From assembly GCF_024979255.1 (NCBI RefSeq), contig NZ_JANLCN010000008.1, forward strand, positions 62,001 through 126,000: a stretch of DNA of 64,000 bases, in the 5' to 3' direction. Under the pieces are notes generated by a model. It made no database searches, was not told the DNA's origin, and was given only the letters and a program-made list of their open reading frames with translations. Positions 7,147 through 16,411 of this stretch are shown here, piece after piece (positions within the stretch are counted from its first letter, which is position 1; every line of letters starts with the position of its first letter). The position numbers and the translations under genes are program-made. Source of the stretch: Herbiconiux moechotypicola (GTDB taxonomy: Bacteria; Actinomycetota; Actinomycetes; Actinomycetales; Microbacteriaceae).

Positions 7147-9090
7147 ATGAAGAAACGCATTCCCCTCCTCGCCGCGCTGCTCGCGCTCGTCGCGGCCCTG
7201 ATCGTGGCACCGGCCGTGCCGCAGGCGGCCGTCGCCGCCACGCCCACGACCGTCGCCACCCTGCCGCTCGTGCCGGGCACCGGCGCCGACCCCGACATCC
7301 ACACCTACAACGGCAAGTACTACATGCTCTACAACGGCGACCACTCCGGCGCCGAGGTGCGGATGCGCGTGGCCGCGAGCCTCTCGGGGCTGGCCGACGG
7401 CGCCGACATCAGCGTGTGGTCGCCGCCGCCGTCGATGCCCGACATCTGCTGCCGGGTGGGCTGGGGCGGCTACCTCTTCCCCTACGGCGGTCACTGGTAC
7501 ATCTACATGCAGGGCGACAACGGAAACCAGGCCCAGTCGCGCTCGTTCGTGGTGGAGAGCGCGACGAATGACCCGCTCAGCACCTACAGCTTCAAGGCCT
7601 ACATCCCTGGTGTGGTCAACAACAACGGCTACGCCGCGGGGCCGGCGCTGGTGGGCAGCCAGCTCTACATGTTCCAGACCTACGGCGAACGCATCTGGGC
7701 GGCCAAGGCGAGTGATCCATGGACCCTCACGACCGGCTGGACCGAGATCAACGCCCCGGCGTCGTCGGGCTGGGAGTGCGCGGGCGGCCGGTGCTTCAAC
7801 GAGGGGTCGAACATCCTCGTGCGCGGCACGAAGGTGTACAACATCTTCTCGGCCGGGGGTTACGAAGACCCGAACTACTGCGTGGGCATGATGACCGCGA
7901 CGCTCGGCGCCGACCTCACCCTGCCGGGGTCGTGGACGGAGTCGCCCGGCTGCGTGATCAGCCGCAACGACGCCGTCGGCTCGTACGGGCCCGGCTCCAT
8001 GACCTGGTTCAAGTCGCCCGACGGCACGCAGGACTGGGTGGCCTACCACGTGAAGACCACGACGGCGACGACCTTCGACGGCAACGACCGGCGACTCATG
8101 GCCAAGCAGGTGACCTGGTCGGGCGACACCCCCGTGTTCGGCTCGCCGCAGGCGGTCGGCAGCACGATCGCGCTGCCCTCAGGCGACCCCGGCACGGTGA
8201 ACGCCGCGCCCGCGGTGACCTCGGCCGCGACCGACTCGCTCGCCCTGTTCACCCGCACCGGCGACGGGCAGGTGCGGCGCTCCACCTGGACGGTGAGCGG
8301 CGGGTGGAGCGGCTGGACCGCCATGGGCGACGGCGGGGTGCGCACGATCGCGAACCCCACCGCCCACTCCCACACCACGAACGTGATCGATCTCTACACC
8401 ACCCGCCTCGACGGCTCGATCGCGCAGACCTGGACCACGGGAGGCGCCTGGTCGGCCTGGCAGACCCTCGGCACCCCCTCGGGTGGGGCCACCTCGGCGC
8501 CCTCGGCCTCCACCTGGGGGATCGACCGCCAGAACGTGTACGTGCGGGGCACCGGGCTCAATCCCTCGACGAACGAGCTGTCGGGCCGCATCTACGAGCG
8601 CTGGTGGTCGTCGGGCACCGGATGGTCGGGGTGGCGCGACCTCGGAGCGCCGACGGGAGGGGCCCTCTCGGCACCCGCCGCGGTCTCGCGCACCTTCGAC
8701 CGCACCGACGTGTTCGTGCGCACCGCCGGCAACACCATCGCGGTCACCCGCTGGGACGGCGCGAACTGGAGCTCGTGGCAGAACCTGGGTTCGGCCGGCG
8801 GTGGCATCGTCTCCAACCTGTCCGCGGCCGACTGGGGCGCCGACCGCATCCACGTCTACGGCACCGCGCGAGACGGCAACGTCTACGAGCGCTACTGGAC
8901 GACGGCGGGCGGCTGGAGCACCTGGCAGAGCCTCGGCGCCCCGAGCGGCGGTGCCGCTTCGTCGCCGGGAGTCGTCTCGCGGGCGAACGACCTCATCGAC
9001 GTGTTCGTGCGCGACGGCAGCGGCGACATCCACCGCAAGACCTGGAACGGCACGAGCTGGTCGGGCTGGTCGGCGATCACGACCCCGTGA
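7147..9090 (+). CDS. Secreted GH43-like glycoside hydrolase with C-terminal PLL-type beta-propeller repeats
   Basis: 647 residues. Signal peptide 1-31 (KKR, hydrophobic core, AVAA). The catalytic region (about 35-365) is a five-bladed-propeller glycosidase type: GADPDIHTYNGKYYMLY supplies the usual catalytic Asp, and FNEGSNILVRGTKVYNIFS is like the Glu blade of GH43. The last 280 residues hold six repeats of the form W-S-x-W-x-x-L-G-x-P-x-G-G about 45-50 residues apart, as in PLL/fucose-binding lectin propellers, so a carbohydrate-binding role is likely. GH43 enzymes are mostly arabinanases, arabinofuranosidases or xylosidases, which fits the neighbouring arabinofuranosidase locus. It overlaps the convergent lacI gene by 14 bp. 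Confidence 0.8.
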   Translation: MKKRIPLLAALLALVAALIVAPAVPQAAVAATPTTVATLPLVPGTGADPDIHTYNGKYYMLYNGDHSGAEVRMRVAASLSGLADGADISVWSPPPSMPDICCRVGWGGYLFPYGGHWYIYMQGDNGNQAQSRSFVVESATNDPLSTYSFKAYIPGVVNNNGYAAGPALVGSQLYMFQTYGERIWAAKASDPWTLTTGWTEINAPASSGWECAGGRCFNEGSNILVRGTKVYNIFSAGGYEDPNYCVGMMTATLGADLTLPGSWTESPGCVISRNDAVGSYGPGSMTWFKSPDGTQDWVAYHVKTTTATTFDGNDRRLMAKQVTWSGDTPVFGSPQAVGSTIALPSGDPGTVNAAPAVTSAATDSLALFTRTGDGQVRRSTWTVSGGWSGWTAMGDGGVRTIANPTAHSHTTNVIDLYTTRLDGSIAQTWTTGGAWSAWQTLGTPSGGATSAPSASTWGIDRQNVYVRGTGLNPSTNELSGRIYERWWSSGTGWSGWRDLGAPTGGALSAPAAVSRTFDRTDVFVRTAGNTIAVTRWDGANWSSWQNLGSAGGGIVSNLSAADWGADRIHVYGTARDGNVYERYWTTAGGWSTWQSLGAPSGGAASSPGVVSRANDLIDVFVRDGSGDIHRKTWNGTSWSGWSAITTP

Positions 9091-10090
9091 CGGTCGTCGC
9101 CCGCACCACCAGGCGGGCGGGCACGAGCTCTGTGCCCGCCCGCTGACCGGCCCCGGCCCACGCCTCGGTCAGCAGCTCCGCGGCACGTTCGCCGATGCCC
9201 GCCAGATTGAGATCGACGGAGGTGACCGCGGGGCTCGCGTGCGCGGCCAGCTCCTCCCAGTTGTCGTGGCCCACGACCGCCACGTCGAGCGGGATGCGCC
9301 GGCCCCGCGCGAGGAGGGCGTCGACCGCCCCGCGGGCGATCTGATCGCTGCCGCAGAGCACGGCGTCGAGACCGGTGCCGCGATCGAGCAGGCGGTGCAC
9401 CGCCGCCCGGCCCCACTCCTCCGACCAGGCACCGAACACCGGAGGGGCGGCGGCCTCGAGACCCGCCGAGGCGAGCGCCGCCACCGCCCCGTCGGCCCGG
9501 CGGAGCGCGGCCGCGTAGCGCGGGTCGCCGCCGACGATCACGACCCTCCTCCGGCCGAGCGCGAGCACGTGACGGGCGGCCAGGGCGCCGGCCGCGTGGT
9601 CGTCACCGGCCACCGAGACGTCGCGGGGATCGCGCGACGGGCTGAGCGCGTAGACGACCGGAACCGGCGGGGGAGTCGCGAGCGGAGGGCGAGGATCGCC
9701 GCGGTGCCCCACCACGATCAGGCCGTCGACCCCGCGGGCGAGCAGCGCGCGCAGGTGGTGCTGCTCGCGCGCGAGGTCGCCCCGGGTGTCGCAGAGCAGC
9801 ACCGAGAGGTGATCGGGACCGAGCGCATCCTCGACCCCGGTGAGGATGGGGAGGGCGAACCGCCCGCCGGGGTCGTCGGTGAGGAGGCCCACGGTGCCGC
9901 TCCGCGGGCGCAGCGCGGCCTGCAGCACCGGCCCCGCCACGCTGAAGCGCAGCGCCGCGGCGGCTTCCTGCACGCGCTGCCGGGTGGCCGGGCGCATCGA
10001 CCCGCGCCCGTTCAGGGCTTTCGACGCGGTGCCGATCGACACCTGCGCCAGTCGGGCGACGTCGCCCAGTGTGCTGGGTTTGGCGACCAT
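9077..10090 (-). CDS. LacI family transcriptional regulator (first of a tandem pair)
   Basis: 337 residues. The HTH at 8-28 reads LGDVARLAQVSIGTASKALNG, followed by a hinge and a periplasmic-binding-like effector domain (about 60-337) with GLLTDDPGGRFALPILTGVE and GSDQIARGAVDALL. The frame is open far upstream; ATG 10090 is chosen because it begins the canonical HTH. The neighbour at 10135 is a clear paralogue, differing mostly on the effector surface, so the pair may sense two related sugars. Target probably the arabinofuranoside transport and hydrolysis operon. Confidence 0.87.
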   Translation of the reverse strand: MVAKPSTLGDVARLAQVSIGTASKALNGRGSMRPATRQRVQEAAAALRFSVAGPVLQAALRPRSGTVGLLTDDPGGRFALPILTGVEDALGPDHLSVLLCDTRGDLAREQHHLRALLARGVDGLIVVGHRGDPRPPLATPPPVPVVYALSPSRDPRDVSVAGDDHAAGALAARHVLALGRRRVVIVGGDPRYAAALRRADGAVAALASAGLEAAAPPVFGAWSEEWGRAAVHRLLDRGTGLDAVLCGSDQIARGAVDALLARGRRIPLDVAVVGHDNWEELAAHASPAVTSVDLNLAGIGERAAELLTEAWAGAGQRAGTELVPARLVVRATTVTGS

Positions 10091-10134
10091 GGCTCCCCGT
10101 CGGGCGACCGCTCTCCGCCGGCCGGCAGCGGGCC

Positions 10135-11169
10135 TCAGCCGCGCCCCGCCGGAGCGCGACCCGGCACGGTGGAGCCCCGCACGACGAGGCGCACGGGCTG
10201 CTGGCGCACGCCCGCACCGATGTCGGCGCCGTCGATTCCCTCGAAGATGCGCTGGGCGGCGAGCCGGCCGAGGTCTTGCAGCTGGGCGTCGACGGTGGTG
10301 AGACCCGGGCGGGAACCCGTGGCGATCACCTCCCAGTTGTCGTAGCCGATGACCGAGAGGTCGTCGGGCACCTCGCGCCCCAGCTCGCGCGCGGTGTCGA
10401 GCACGCCGCGCGCGATCTGGTCGGAGCCGGCGAAGATGCCGTCCACGTCGGGATGCCGGCCGAGCAGCATGGCGGTGGCGGAGCGGCCCCACTGCTCCGA
10501 CCACTCCGAGAACACCGGGTCGGCCACGAAGTCGAGCCCGGCGTCGCGCAGGGCCGCCCGGGCACCCGCGGCCCTCCCGTGGGCCGCGGTGTAGGCGGGG
10601 TCGCCCGAGATGTGGGCGATGCGGGTGCGGCCGCAGGCCAGTAGGTGCTCGACGGCGATGCGGCCGCCCATGAACTCGTCGGGGGCGAGCGAGAGGTCGT
10701 CGGGGTTCTCGGAGGGGGCGTTGACGTAGACCACCGGAACCGGGATGTCGTGCGCCAGCGAGCTGCGGGGGTTGGTGCTCGCCCCCACCACGATGATGCC
10801 GTCGACGCGGCGATTGAGGAGGGCGCGCAGCTGATGCTGCTCGCGGATGGCGTCTCCCCGGGCGTCGCAGAGGAAGACGTCGACCCGGCCGTTCACGAAG
10901 GCGTTCTCGGCGCCGGTGAGGATGGGGATCATGAAGCGGCCCTCGAGGTCGCCCGTGAGCAGACCCACGGTTCCGCTGAGGCGGGTGTTGAGGCCCTTGG
11001 CCATGGGATTCGCGCGGAACGACATGGCCTCGGCGATCGCGAGCACGCGCCGGCGCGTCTCGGCTGCCACGTCGTCTTTGCCGTTGAGCGCCTTCGAGGC
11101 GGTGGCGATCGACACCCCGGCCTCGCGCGCCACATCGCTCAGGGTGACCACCGCATCCACTGGTGCCAT
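10135..11169 (-). CDS. LacI family transcriptional regulator (second of a tandem pair)
   Basis: 344 residues. HTH VTLSDVAREAGVSIATASKALNG at 8-30, hinge with NPMAKGLNTRLSGTVG, then the sugar-binding domain with GSDQIARGVLDTARELG and VIGYDNWEVIATGSRPGLTTVD. AAAGGAGG precedes ATG 11169. It is divergent from the sugar-binding protein at 11327 with a dyad-rich 157-bp gap, the standard layout for a repressor of a divergent sugar operon. It lies 44 bp upstream of the paralogue, so the two are probably cotranscribed. Confidence 0.9.
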   Translation of the reverse strand: MAPVDAVVTLSDVAREAGVSIATASKALNGKDDVAAETRRRVLAIAEAMSFRANPMAKGLNTRLSGTVGLLTGDLEGRFMIPILTGAENAFVNGRVDVFLCDARGDAIREQHQLRALLNRRVDGIIVVGASTNPRSSLAHDIPVPVVYVNAPSENPDDLSLAPDEFMGGRIAVEHLLACGRTRIAHISGDPAYTAAHGRAAGARAALRDAGLDFVADPVFSEWSEQWGRSATAMLLGRHPDVDGIFAGSDQIARGVLDTARELGREVPDDLSVIGYDNWEVIATGSRPGLTTVDAQLQDLGRLAAQRIFEGIDGADIGAGVRQQPVRLVVRGSTVPGRAPAGRG

Positions 11170-11208
11170 CTGCCGACCTCCTTTCGTAAACGCTATCGGA
11201 ATCGGCGC

Positions 11209-11238
11209 TTGACGGAAGCCTATTCCCGCCCATAACCT
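11209..11238 (+). promoter_or_regulatory. Putative promoter of the arabinofuranoside operon
   Basis: TTGACG (11209-11214) and TAACCT (11233-11238) are separated by 18 bp, pointing toward the binding-protein gene. The LacI-type dyads begin 2 bp downstream, where a repressor would block elongation or opening. Confidence 0.5.
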
Positions 11239-11240
11239 AC

Positions 11241-11264
11241 CGAAAGGGGTTTCGAAAGACTTTC
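11241..11264. promoter_or_regulatory. Putative LacI operator cluster
   Basis: Three overlapping dyads: CGAAA-GGGG-TTTCG (11241-11254), TTTCGAAA (11250-11257) and GAAAG-A-CTTTC (11254-11264). They lie between the divergent lacI and transporter genes. Overlapping half-sites could allow both LacI paralogues to bind. Confidence 0.55.
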
Positions 11265-11326
11265 AGACCTCGCCAATCCCAGCACCGGTCCTCGGGATTG
11301 CTCAACGACGAGCCAAGGAGATCACC

Positions 11327-12631
11327 ATGCACAGCCTGCACCGCCGACGACCGCGCATCCGCGCCGCCGTCGCTCTCGCCACCGCCGCCGTGGTCGCGGC
11401 CACCCTCGCCGCCTGTGCCCCGGGGAGTGGCGGGACGGCCCCGGCCGACGCCGACATCCCCGCCGAGGGGATCGACGACGGCTCCACCCTCACGCTCTGG
11501 ACCCGAGCCCCGTTGCAGGCCCAGGCCGAGCTGCTCGTCGACGCCTACAACGCCTCGCACGAGAACCAGGTCGAGCTCACCATCGTGGCCAACGACGACT
11601 ACGTGGCCAAGGTGGGCGCGGCCGCCGGCTCGGGACAGCTGCCCGACCTGTTCGCCGCCGACATCGCCTACGTGCCCAACTTCGTGAGCCAGGGGATGTA
11701 TCAGGACATCGCGCCGCTGATCGACCAGCTCGACTACAAGGACGAGATCAACCAGGCGCACATCGCCGCCGGCACCTACGAGGGCGACCCCTACGTGGTG
11801 CCGTTCGTGATGGACCTCTCGATGATGCTCTGGAACAAGGAGCTGTTCGCCGAGGCGGGACTCGACCCCGAGGTGGCACCGGCCACACTGCAGGAGTTCG
11901 CCGACGCGGCCAAGGCCATCCAGGCGCTCGGCAAGCCGGGTGTCTCGGGCACGGCCGCCGGCCTCAACTGCGGCGGCTGCCTCATGTTCACCTGGATGCC
12001 GATGGTCTGGGCCTCCGGCAGCGAGGTGATGAACGCCGAGGGCACCGAGTCGCTGCTCGACAACGAGGCCTCGCAGGAGGTGTTCGCGATCTGGAAAGAC
12101 CTCTACGACTCCGGGGCGCTCGCCGAGGGCTCGGCCGACGAGACCGGCGCCACCTGGGTGGCGGGTTTCCAGGAGGGCAAGGTGGGCATCATGCCCTACC
12201 CGGCCACCCTGCTGCCGTCGCTCGAGTTCGACGCGGGTCTCGCGGGCATCCCGGGCATCGACGGCGGCGCCTCCACCTTCGTGGGCGGCGACGGCATCGG
12301 CATCTCGAAGGACTCGAAGCTCACCGGCCAGGCCTGGAACTTCTTGAGCTGGCTGCTCTCGGAGGACACGCAGGTCGAGGTGCTCGCCAAGGGCGGCAAC
12401 GCGGTCTCGCGCTCCGACCTCGCCGACAACGAGTACGCCGCGGCCGACCCGCGCCTGGTGACGGTGAACGAGGTGGCGGCCGAAGGACAGCTGCCGATCG
12501 CCATCAACTCGCAGCAGGCGTTCAACTCACCCGGCAGCCCGTGGCTCACGCTCGTGCGCAACGCCGTGCTCGGCGACGGCACGACGATCGTGGAGGACAA
12601 CGCCGAGATCACCGCGGTGCTCGACCAGTGA
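11327..12631 (+). CDS. Sugar ABC transporter, substrate-binding lipoprotein
   Basis: 434 residues. Lipobox ending at Cys30 (LAAC). The body is a family 1 extracellular solute-binding protein: TLTLWTRAPLQAQAELLVDAYN at the start, LYDSGALAEGSADETGATWVAGFQEGKVGIMPYP in the middle. AAGGAGATCACC precedes ATG. Its stop overlaps the GTG of the first permease. Context (GH127, GH43-like) suggests arabinose-containing oligosaccharides. No ATPase is encoded nearby, so a shared MsmK/MalK-type ATPase is likely used (inference). Confidence 0.9.
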   Translation: MHSLHRRRPRIRAAVALATAAVVAATLAACAPGSGGTAPADADIPAEGIDDGSTLTLWTRAPLQAQAELLVDAYNASHENQVELTIVANDDYVAKVGAAAGSGQLPDLFAADIAYVPNFVSQGMYQDIAPLIDQLDYKDEINQAHIAAGTYEGDPYVVPFVMDLSMMLWNKELFAEAGLDPEVAPATLQEFADAAKAIQALGKPGVSGTAAGLNCGGCLMFTWMPMVWASGSEVMNAEGTESLLDNEASQEVFAIWKDLYDSGALAEGSADETGATWVAGFQEGKVGIMPYPATLLPSLEFDAGLAGIPGIDGGASTFVGGDGIGISKDSKLTGQAWNFLSWLLSEDTQVEVLAKGGNAVSRSDLADNEYAAADPRLVTVNEVAAEGQLPIAINSQQAFNSPGSPWLTLVRNAVLGDGTTIVEDNAEITAVLDQ

Positions 12632-13536
12632 CGACAGTCCTGAAGAGCACGGCGGTCAAGCGTGGCGGCGCCCCCGGGCGCCGCCACGCGGTCGGCTGGC
12701 TCTACGCCGCCCCGACCGCCCTGTTCGTGCTGACTCTGTTCATCGTTCCGCTCGTGCTCGTGCTGCAGATGTCGGCCTCCGACTGGCCGCTGCTGCGCGG
12801 CAACCAGGGCTGGAACTTCCCCGACAACTTCGTGGAGGCCTTCGACCACCGCCTGTTCTGGCAGGCCGTCGGCTTCACCGTCCTCTACGCGGCGATCGTG
12901 ACCGTGCTGCTGCTCGGGCTCGGACTCGGCCTCGCGCTGCTGGTGCAGGAGGCCACGCGCTGGAAGAGCCTCCTGCGCACCGCCATCCTGGTGCCGAGCG
13001 CCCTCGGTCTCGCCTCGGCCGCCCTGTTGTTCTACGTGCTGTACTCGCCGCAGGCCGGTCCGTTCGCCTGGCTCATGGAGGCCACCGGCACCACCTTCCT
13101 CGGCACCCCGACGGGGGCCCTGTTCTCCACCGTGTTCCTCATGGTGTGGCGCTTCACCGGGTTCTACATGCTGCTCATGCTGGTGGGCCTGAACGGCATC
13201 CCCGAGGAGGTCTACGAGGCCGGCCGCATCGACGGCGCGTCGCGCTGGCAGAACTTCAGGTACATCACCCTGCCGCTGTTGCGGCCCACCATCGCGCTGT
13301 GCCTCGTGCTCTCGATCACCGGCGGGCTGCTCGCCTTCGAGCAGTTCTACATCCTCACCGCCGGCGGGCCCGACAACAGCACCATGACCGTGGTGCAGCT
13401 CATCTACGGCGTGGCTTTCCGCGGCCAGAACGACCTCGGCCTCGCCGGAGCGCTCTCGGTGCTCGCCCTGCTCGCGCTCGTGGCCATCAACGCCGCGCAG
13501 CTGCGGGCGTTCCGCCGCCCGAAGGAGGAGAACTGA
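12628..13536 (+). CDS. Sugar ABC transporter permease (MalF/UgpA type)
   Basis: 302 residues, GTG start overlapping the stop of the binding-protein gene (GTGA). About six membrane segments. The cytoplasmic EAA loop is seen as EEVYEAGRIDGASRWQNFRYITLPLLRPTI (about 193-222). Longer upstream reading frames lack support. Partner of the next permease. Confidence 0.9.
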   Translation: MTTVLKSTAVKRGGAPGRRHAVGWLYAAPTALFVLTLFIVPLVLVLQMSASDWPLLRGNQGWNFPDNFVEAFDHRLFWQAVGFTVLYAAIVTVLLLGLGLGLALLVQEATRWKSLLRTAILVPSALGLASAALLFYVLYSPQAGPFAWLMEATGTTFLGTPTGALFSTVFLMVWRFTGFYMLLMLVGLNGIPEEVYEAGRIDGASRWQNFRYITLPLLRPTIALCLVLSITGGLLAFEQFYILTAGGPDNSTMTVVQLIYGVAFRGQNDLGLAGALSVLALLALVAINAAQLRAFRRPKEEN

Positions 13537-14366
13537 TGGCCACGGCCCGGCGCAACCCCCTGCTCACGGGGGTCTTCCTCGCCCTCACCGGCGTCTTGGG
13601 CGCGGTGTTCCTCTACCCCCTGGTGTGGACGGCGATCACCTCGTTCAGCCCACGGCCCGGCACCGGCCAGTCGGAGGGCTGGGGCATCGGCAACTACACG
13701 GCGCTCGCCGAGTTCCAGGCCGGCCTCTGGACCTACCTCGCGAACTCGTTCATCGTGTCGCTCATCACGGTGGCGCTCACGCTGGTGGTGTCGATCCTCG
13801 GCGGCTACGCCTTCGCGCGGTTCCGCTTCCGCGGCCGCAACGTGCTCTTCATGGCCACGCTCGCCATCCTCATGGTGCCCTACGCGACCCTGCTCATCCC
13901 GCTCTACGTCATCCTCAACTCGGTCGGCCTGCAGAACTCGCTGCTCGGGGTGGGGCTCGTGCTCACCATGTTCCAGCTGCCGTTCTCGGTGTTCATGATG
14001 CGCATCTCGTTCGAGTCGGTGCCGCCCGAGCTCGACGAGGCGGCGCTGGTGGACGGATGCTCGACCTTCAGCACGCTCTGGCGGGTGCTGCTGCCGGCGG
14101 TGAAGCCCGGCATCATCACGGTGGGGCTGTTCGCCTTCCTGGCGGCGTGGAACGACTTCTTCGCCCCGCTCATCCTGCTCAACGACGCCTCGCGCATGAC
14201 GCTGCCGCTCGCGGTGGCGAACATGCGCAGCCAGGTGATGGGCGTGATCGACTACGGGGCCACCTCGGCGGGCGTGGTGGTGCTGGCGGTGCCGTGCATC
14301 CTGCTGTTCCTCGTGCTGCAGCGGCACTACATCCGCGGGTTCATGTCGGGAGCGTTCAAGGGATGA
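13536..14366 (+). CDS. Sugar ABC transporter permease (MalG/UgpE type)
   Basis: 276 residues. ATG 13536 shares one base with the preceding TGA, and GAAGGAGGAG lies just upstream. About six membrane segments; EAA loop PPELDEAALVDGCSTFSTLWRVLLPAVKPGI (about 163-193). It forms the inner-membrane channel with the previous gene product. Stop overlaps the start of the GH127 gene. Confidence 0.9.
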   Translation: MATARRNPLLTGVFLALTGVLGAVFLYPLVWTAITSFSPRPGTGQSEGWGIGNYTALAEFQAGLWTYLANSFIVSLITVALTLVVSILGGYAFARFRFRGRNVLFMATLAILMVPYATLLIPLYVILNSVGLQNSLLGVGLVLTMFQLPFSVFMMRISFESVPPELDEAALVDGCSTFSTLWRVLLPAVKPGIITVGLFAFLAAWNDFFAPLILLNDASRMTLPLAVANMRSQVMGVIDYGATSAGVVVLAVPCILLFLVLQRHYIRGFMSGAFKG

Positions 14367-16411
14367 GCGGGATGAGCGGGATGAGCGAGAGCGGGATGAA
14401 CGGGATGACCGGGCCGGCGGCGGCGGCACCCGTGCTGCCGAGCCGGGGCGTGCTGCGCCCGCTCGGGCTCGGCGAAGTGCGCATCACAGGAGGTTTCTGG
14501 CACGAGCGCCAGCGGGTGAACCGCGAGGCGACCTTCGCCCACATCGTGCGGCAGCTCGAGCTCGACGGCACGCTGCCCAACTTCGATGCCGCGGCGGCCG
14601 GCACGGTGGGGTCGGCGCGGCGGGGCCGCGTGTTCTCCGACTCCGACGTGTACAAGCTGCTCGAGGGGCTGGCCTGGGAGATCGGGCGCAGCGGCGACGC
14701 CGGGCTCGAGGCGGAGTTCCGGCGACTGGTGCAGCGCATCGCACGCGTGCAGGAGGCCGACGGCTACCTCTGCACGGCGTTCGGCCGCGCCGGTCAGCCC
14801 GCGCGGTGGAGCGACCTCGAGTGGGGGCACGAGCTCTACAGCCTGGGGCATCTGTTCCAGGCCGCGGTGGCCCGGGTGCGCACGCGACCGGATGCGGACG
14901 ACGGGCTCGTGGGGATCGCCCGCCGCGCCGCCGATCTGGTGTGCGAGGTGTTCGGGCCGGGCGCGGGGGGCCGCGATGCGATCTGCGGGCACGCCGAGGT
15001 GGAGCTCGGACTGGCCGAGCTCGGGCGCGCGCTCGGCGAGCCGCGCTACGTCGACCAGGCCCGGGTGTTCGTGGAGCGCCACGGGCGGGGGAGTCTGGGC
15101 GAGATCGAGTGGGGGGCGTCGTACTTCCAAGACGAGCTGCCCCTGCGCGAGGCGACGGCACTGCGCGGGCACGCCGTGCGGGCGAACTACCTGGCGGCGG
15201 CGGGGGTCGACGTGGCGATCGAGCGCGACGACCCCGAATTGCTCACCGCACTGCGCCGGCAGTGGGACGAGACGGTGGCGCGGCGCACCTACCTCACGGG
15301 AGGCCAGGGCTCGCATCACCAGGACGAGGCCTTCGGCGAGGACTGGGAGCTGCCCGCCGACCGGGCCTATGCCGAGACCTGCGCCGCGATCGGCTCGACC
15401 ATGTTCAGCTGGCGGCTGCTGCTCGCCACGGGCGAGGCCAAGTACGCCGACCTCATGGAGCGCACGCTGTTCAACGTGGTGGCGGCCTCGCCCTCGCGGG
15501 CGGGCACGTCGTTCTTCTACTCCAACACGCTGCACCGGCGGAAGGCCGGGGAGGCCTCGGCCGACTACTCGCTCGGGGCGTCGGACGCCTCGCGCGCGAC
15601 GTGGTTCGAGGTGTCGTGCTGCCCGCCCAACATCGCGCGCACGCTGGCGTCGCTCGCGACGGTGCTCGCGACGGTCGACGACGACGGACTGCAGTTGCAC
15701 CAGTACGCGACGGCCGAGGTGCGCACGACACTCGGCGACGGGCGCGTCGTCGCCGTCGACGTCGAGACGGCGTACCCGGCCGACGGGGTGGTGCGCGTGA
15801 CCGTGGTGGAGGGGGCGGACGCTCCATGGACGCTGTCGTTGCGCGTGCCGGCCTGGGCTCAGGATGCGCGGGTGACGTTCGCGCGCGGGCAGCAGGTCGA
15901 GGAGTTCGCGGCGGAGCCGGGGGTGTTCGGGCTGCGGCGCGTGTTCGCGACGGGCGACGTGGTGGAGCTGCGGCTGCCGATGGTGCCGCGGTGGAGCGAG
16001 CCCGATCCGCGGATCGACGGGGTGCGGGGGAGCGTCGCGGTGGAGCGGGGGCCGCTCGTGCTCGCGCTCGAATCGGTCGACCTCGGCGCCGACGTCGACG
16101 CGGCCGTGGTCGATCCCGGTGTGCCGCTCGTCGAGCGCGACGGCCGGGTGTTCGCCGCCGTGTCGGTGCTGGAACCGCCCCCGCGGGTCTGGCCCTACGG
16201 GGAGGCGACCACCGCCGCGCCGGCGCCGGCCGCGCATCCGGTGGCCCTCGTGCCCTACTTCGACTGGGGGGAGCGCGGGCCGTCGACGATGCGGGTGTGG
16301 CTGCCTCGCATCCTGCCGCCCGTGCTGCCCGCCGTGACCCCGCATCCCGCCCCCGCACATCCGGACACCACCGACTCGACCCACACGACCAGAACCGAGG
16401 AACAACGATGA
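14363..16411 (+). CDS. GH127 beta-L-arabinofuranosidase
   Basis: 682 residues, no signal peptide, so it acts on imported oligosaccharides. The catalytic set of GH127 (known from HypBA1: acid/base Glu, zinc held by Glu, Cys, Cys, Cys with one Cys as nucleophile) is all present: Glu322 in HHQDEAFGE, Glu338 and Cys340 in YAETC, Cys419-Cys420 in EVSCCPPN. The family releases beta-L-arabinofuranose, for example from hydroxyproline-linked arabinan of plant walls. The first 17 residues (MSGMSGMSESGMNGMTG) come from short GAGCGGGAT repeats, so the true start could be any of five in-frame ATGs; 14363 gives the usual ATGA overlap. Confidence 0.92.
   Translation: MSGMSGMSESGMNGMTGPAAAAPVLPSRGVLRPLGLGEVRITGGFWHERQRVNREATFAHIVRQLELDGTLPNFDAAAAGTVGSARRGRVFSDSDVYKLLEGLAWEIGRSGDAGLEAEFRRLVQRIARVQEADGYLCTAFGRAGQPARWSDLEWGHELYSLGHLFQAAVARVRTRPDADDGLVGIARRAADLVCEVFGPGAGGRDAICGHAEVELGLAELGRALGEPRYVDQARVFVERHGRGSLGEIEWGASYFQDELPLREATALRGHAVRANYLAAAGVDVAIERDDPELLTALRRQWDETVARRTYLTGGQGSHHQDEAFGEDWELPADRAYAETCAAIGSTMFSWRLLLATGEAKYADLMERTLFNVVAASPSRAGTSFFYSNTLHRRKAGEASADYSLGASDASRATWFEVSCCPPNIARTLASLATVLATVDDDGLQLHQYATAEVRTTLGDGRVVAVDVETAYPADGVVRVTVVEGADAPWTLSLRVPAWAQDARVTFARGQQVEEFAAEPGVFGLRRVFATGDVVELRLPMVPRWSEPDPRIDGVRGSVAVERGPLVLALESVDLGADVDAAVVDPGVPLVERDGRVFAAVSVLEPPPRVWPYGEATTAAPAPAAHPVALVPYFDWGERGPSTMRVWLPRILPPVLPAVTPHPAPAHPDTTDSTHTTRTEEQR

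Noticed and set aside
12541-12627. Earlier start for the first sugar permease
   Set aside because: The extension is Arg/Asp-rich and runs inside the binding-protein gene; GTG 12628 gives the usual stop/start overlap.
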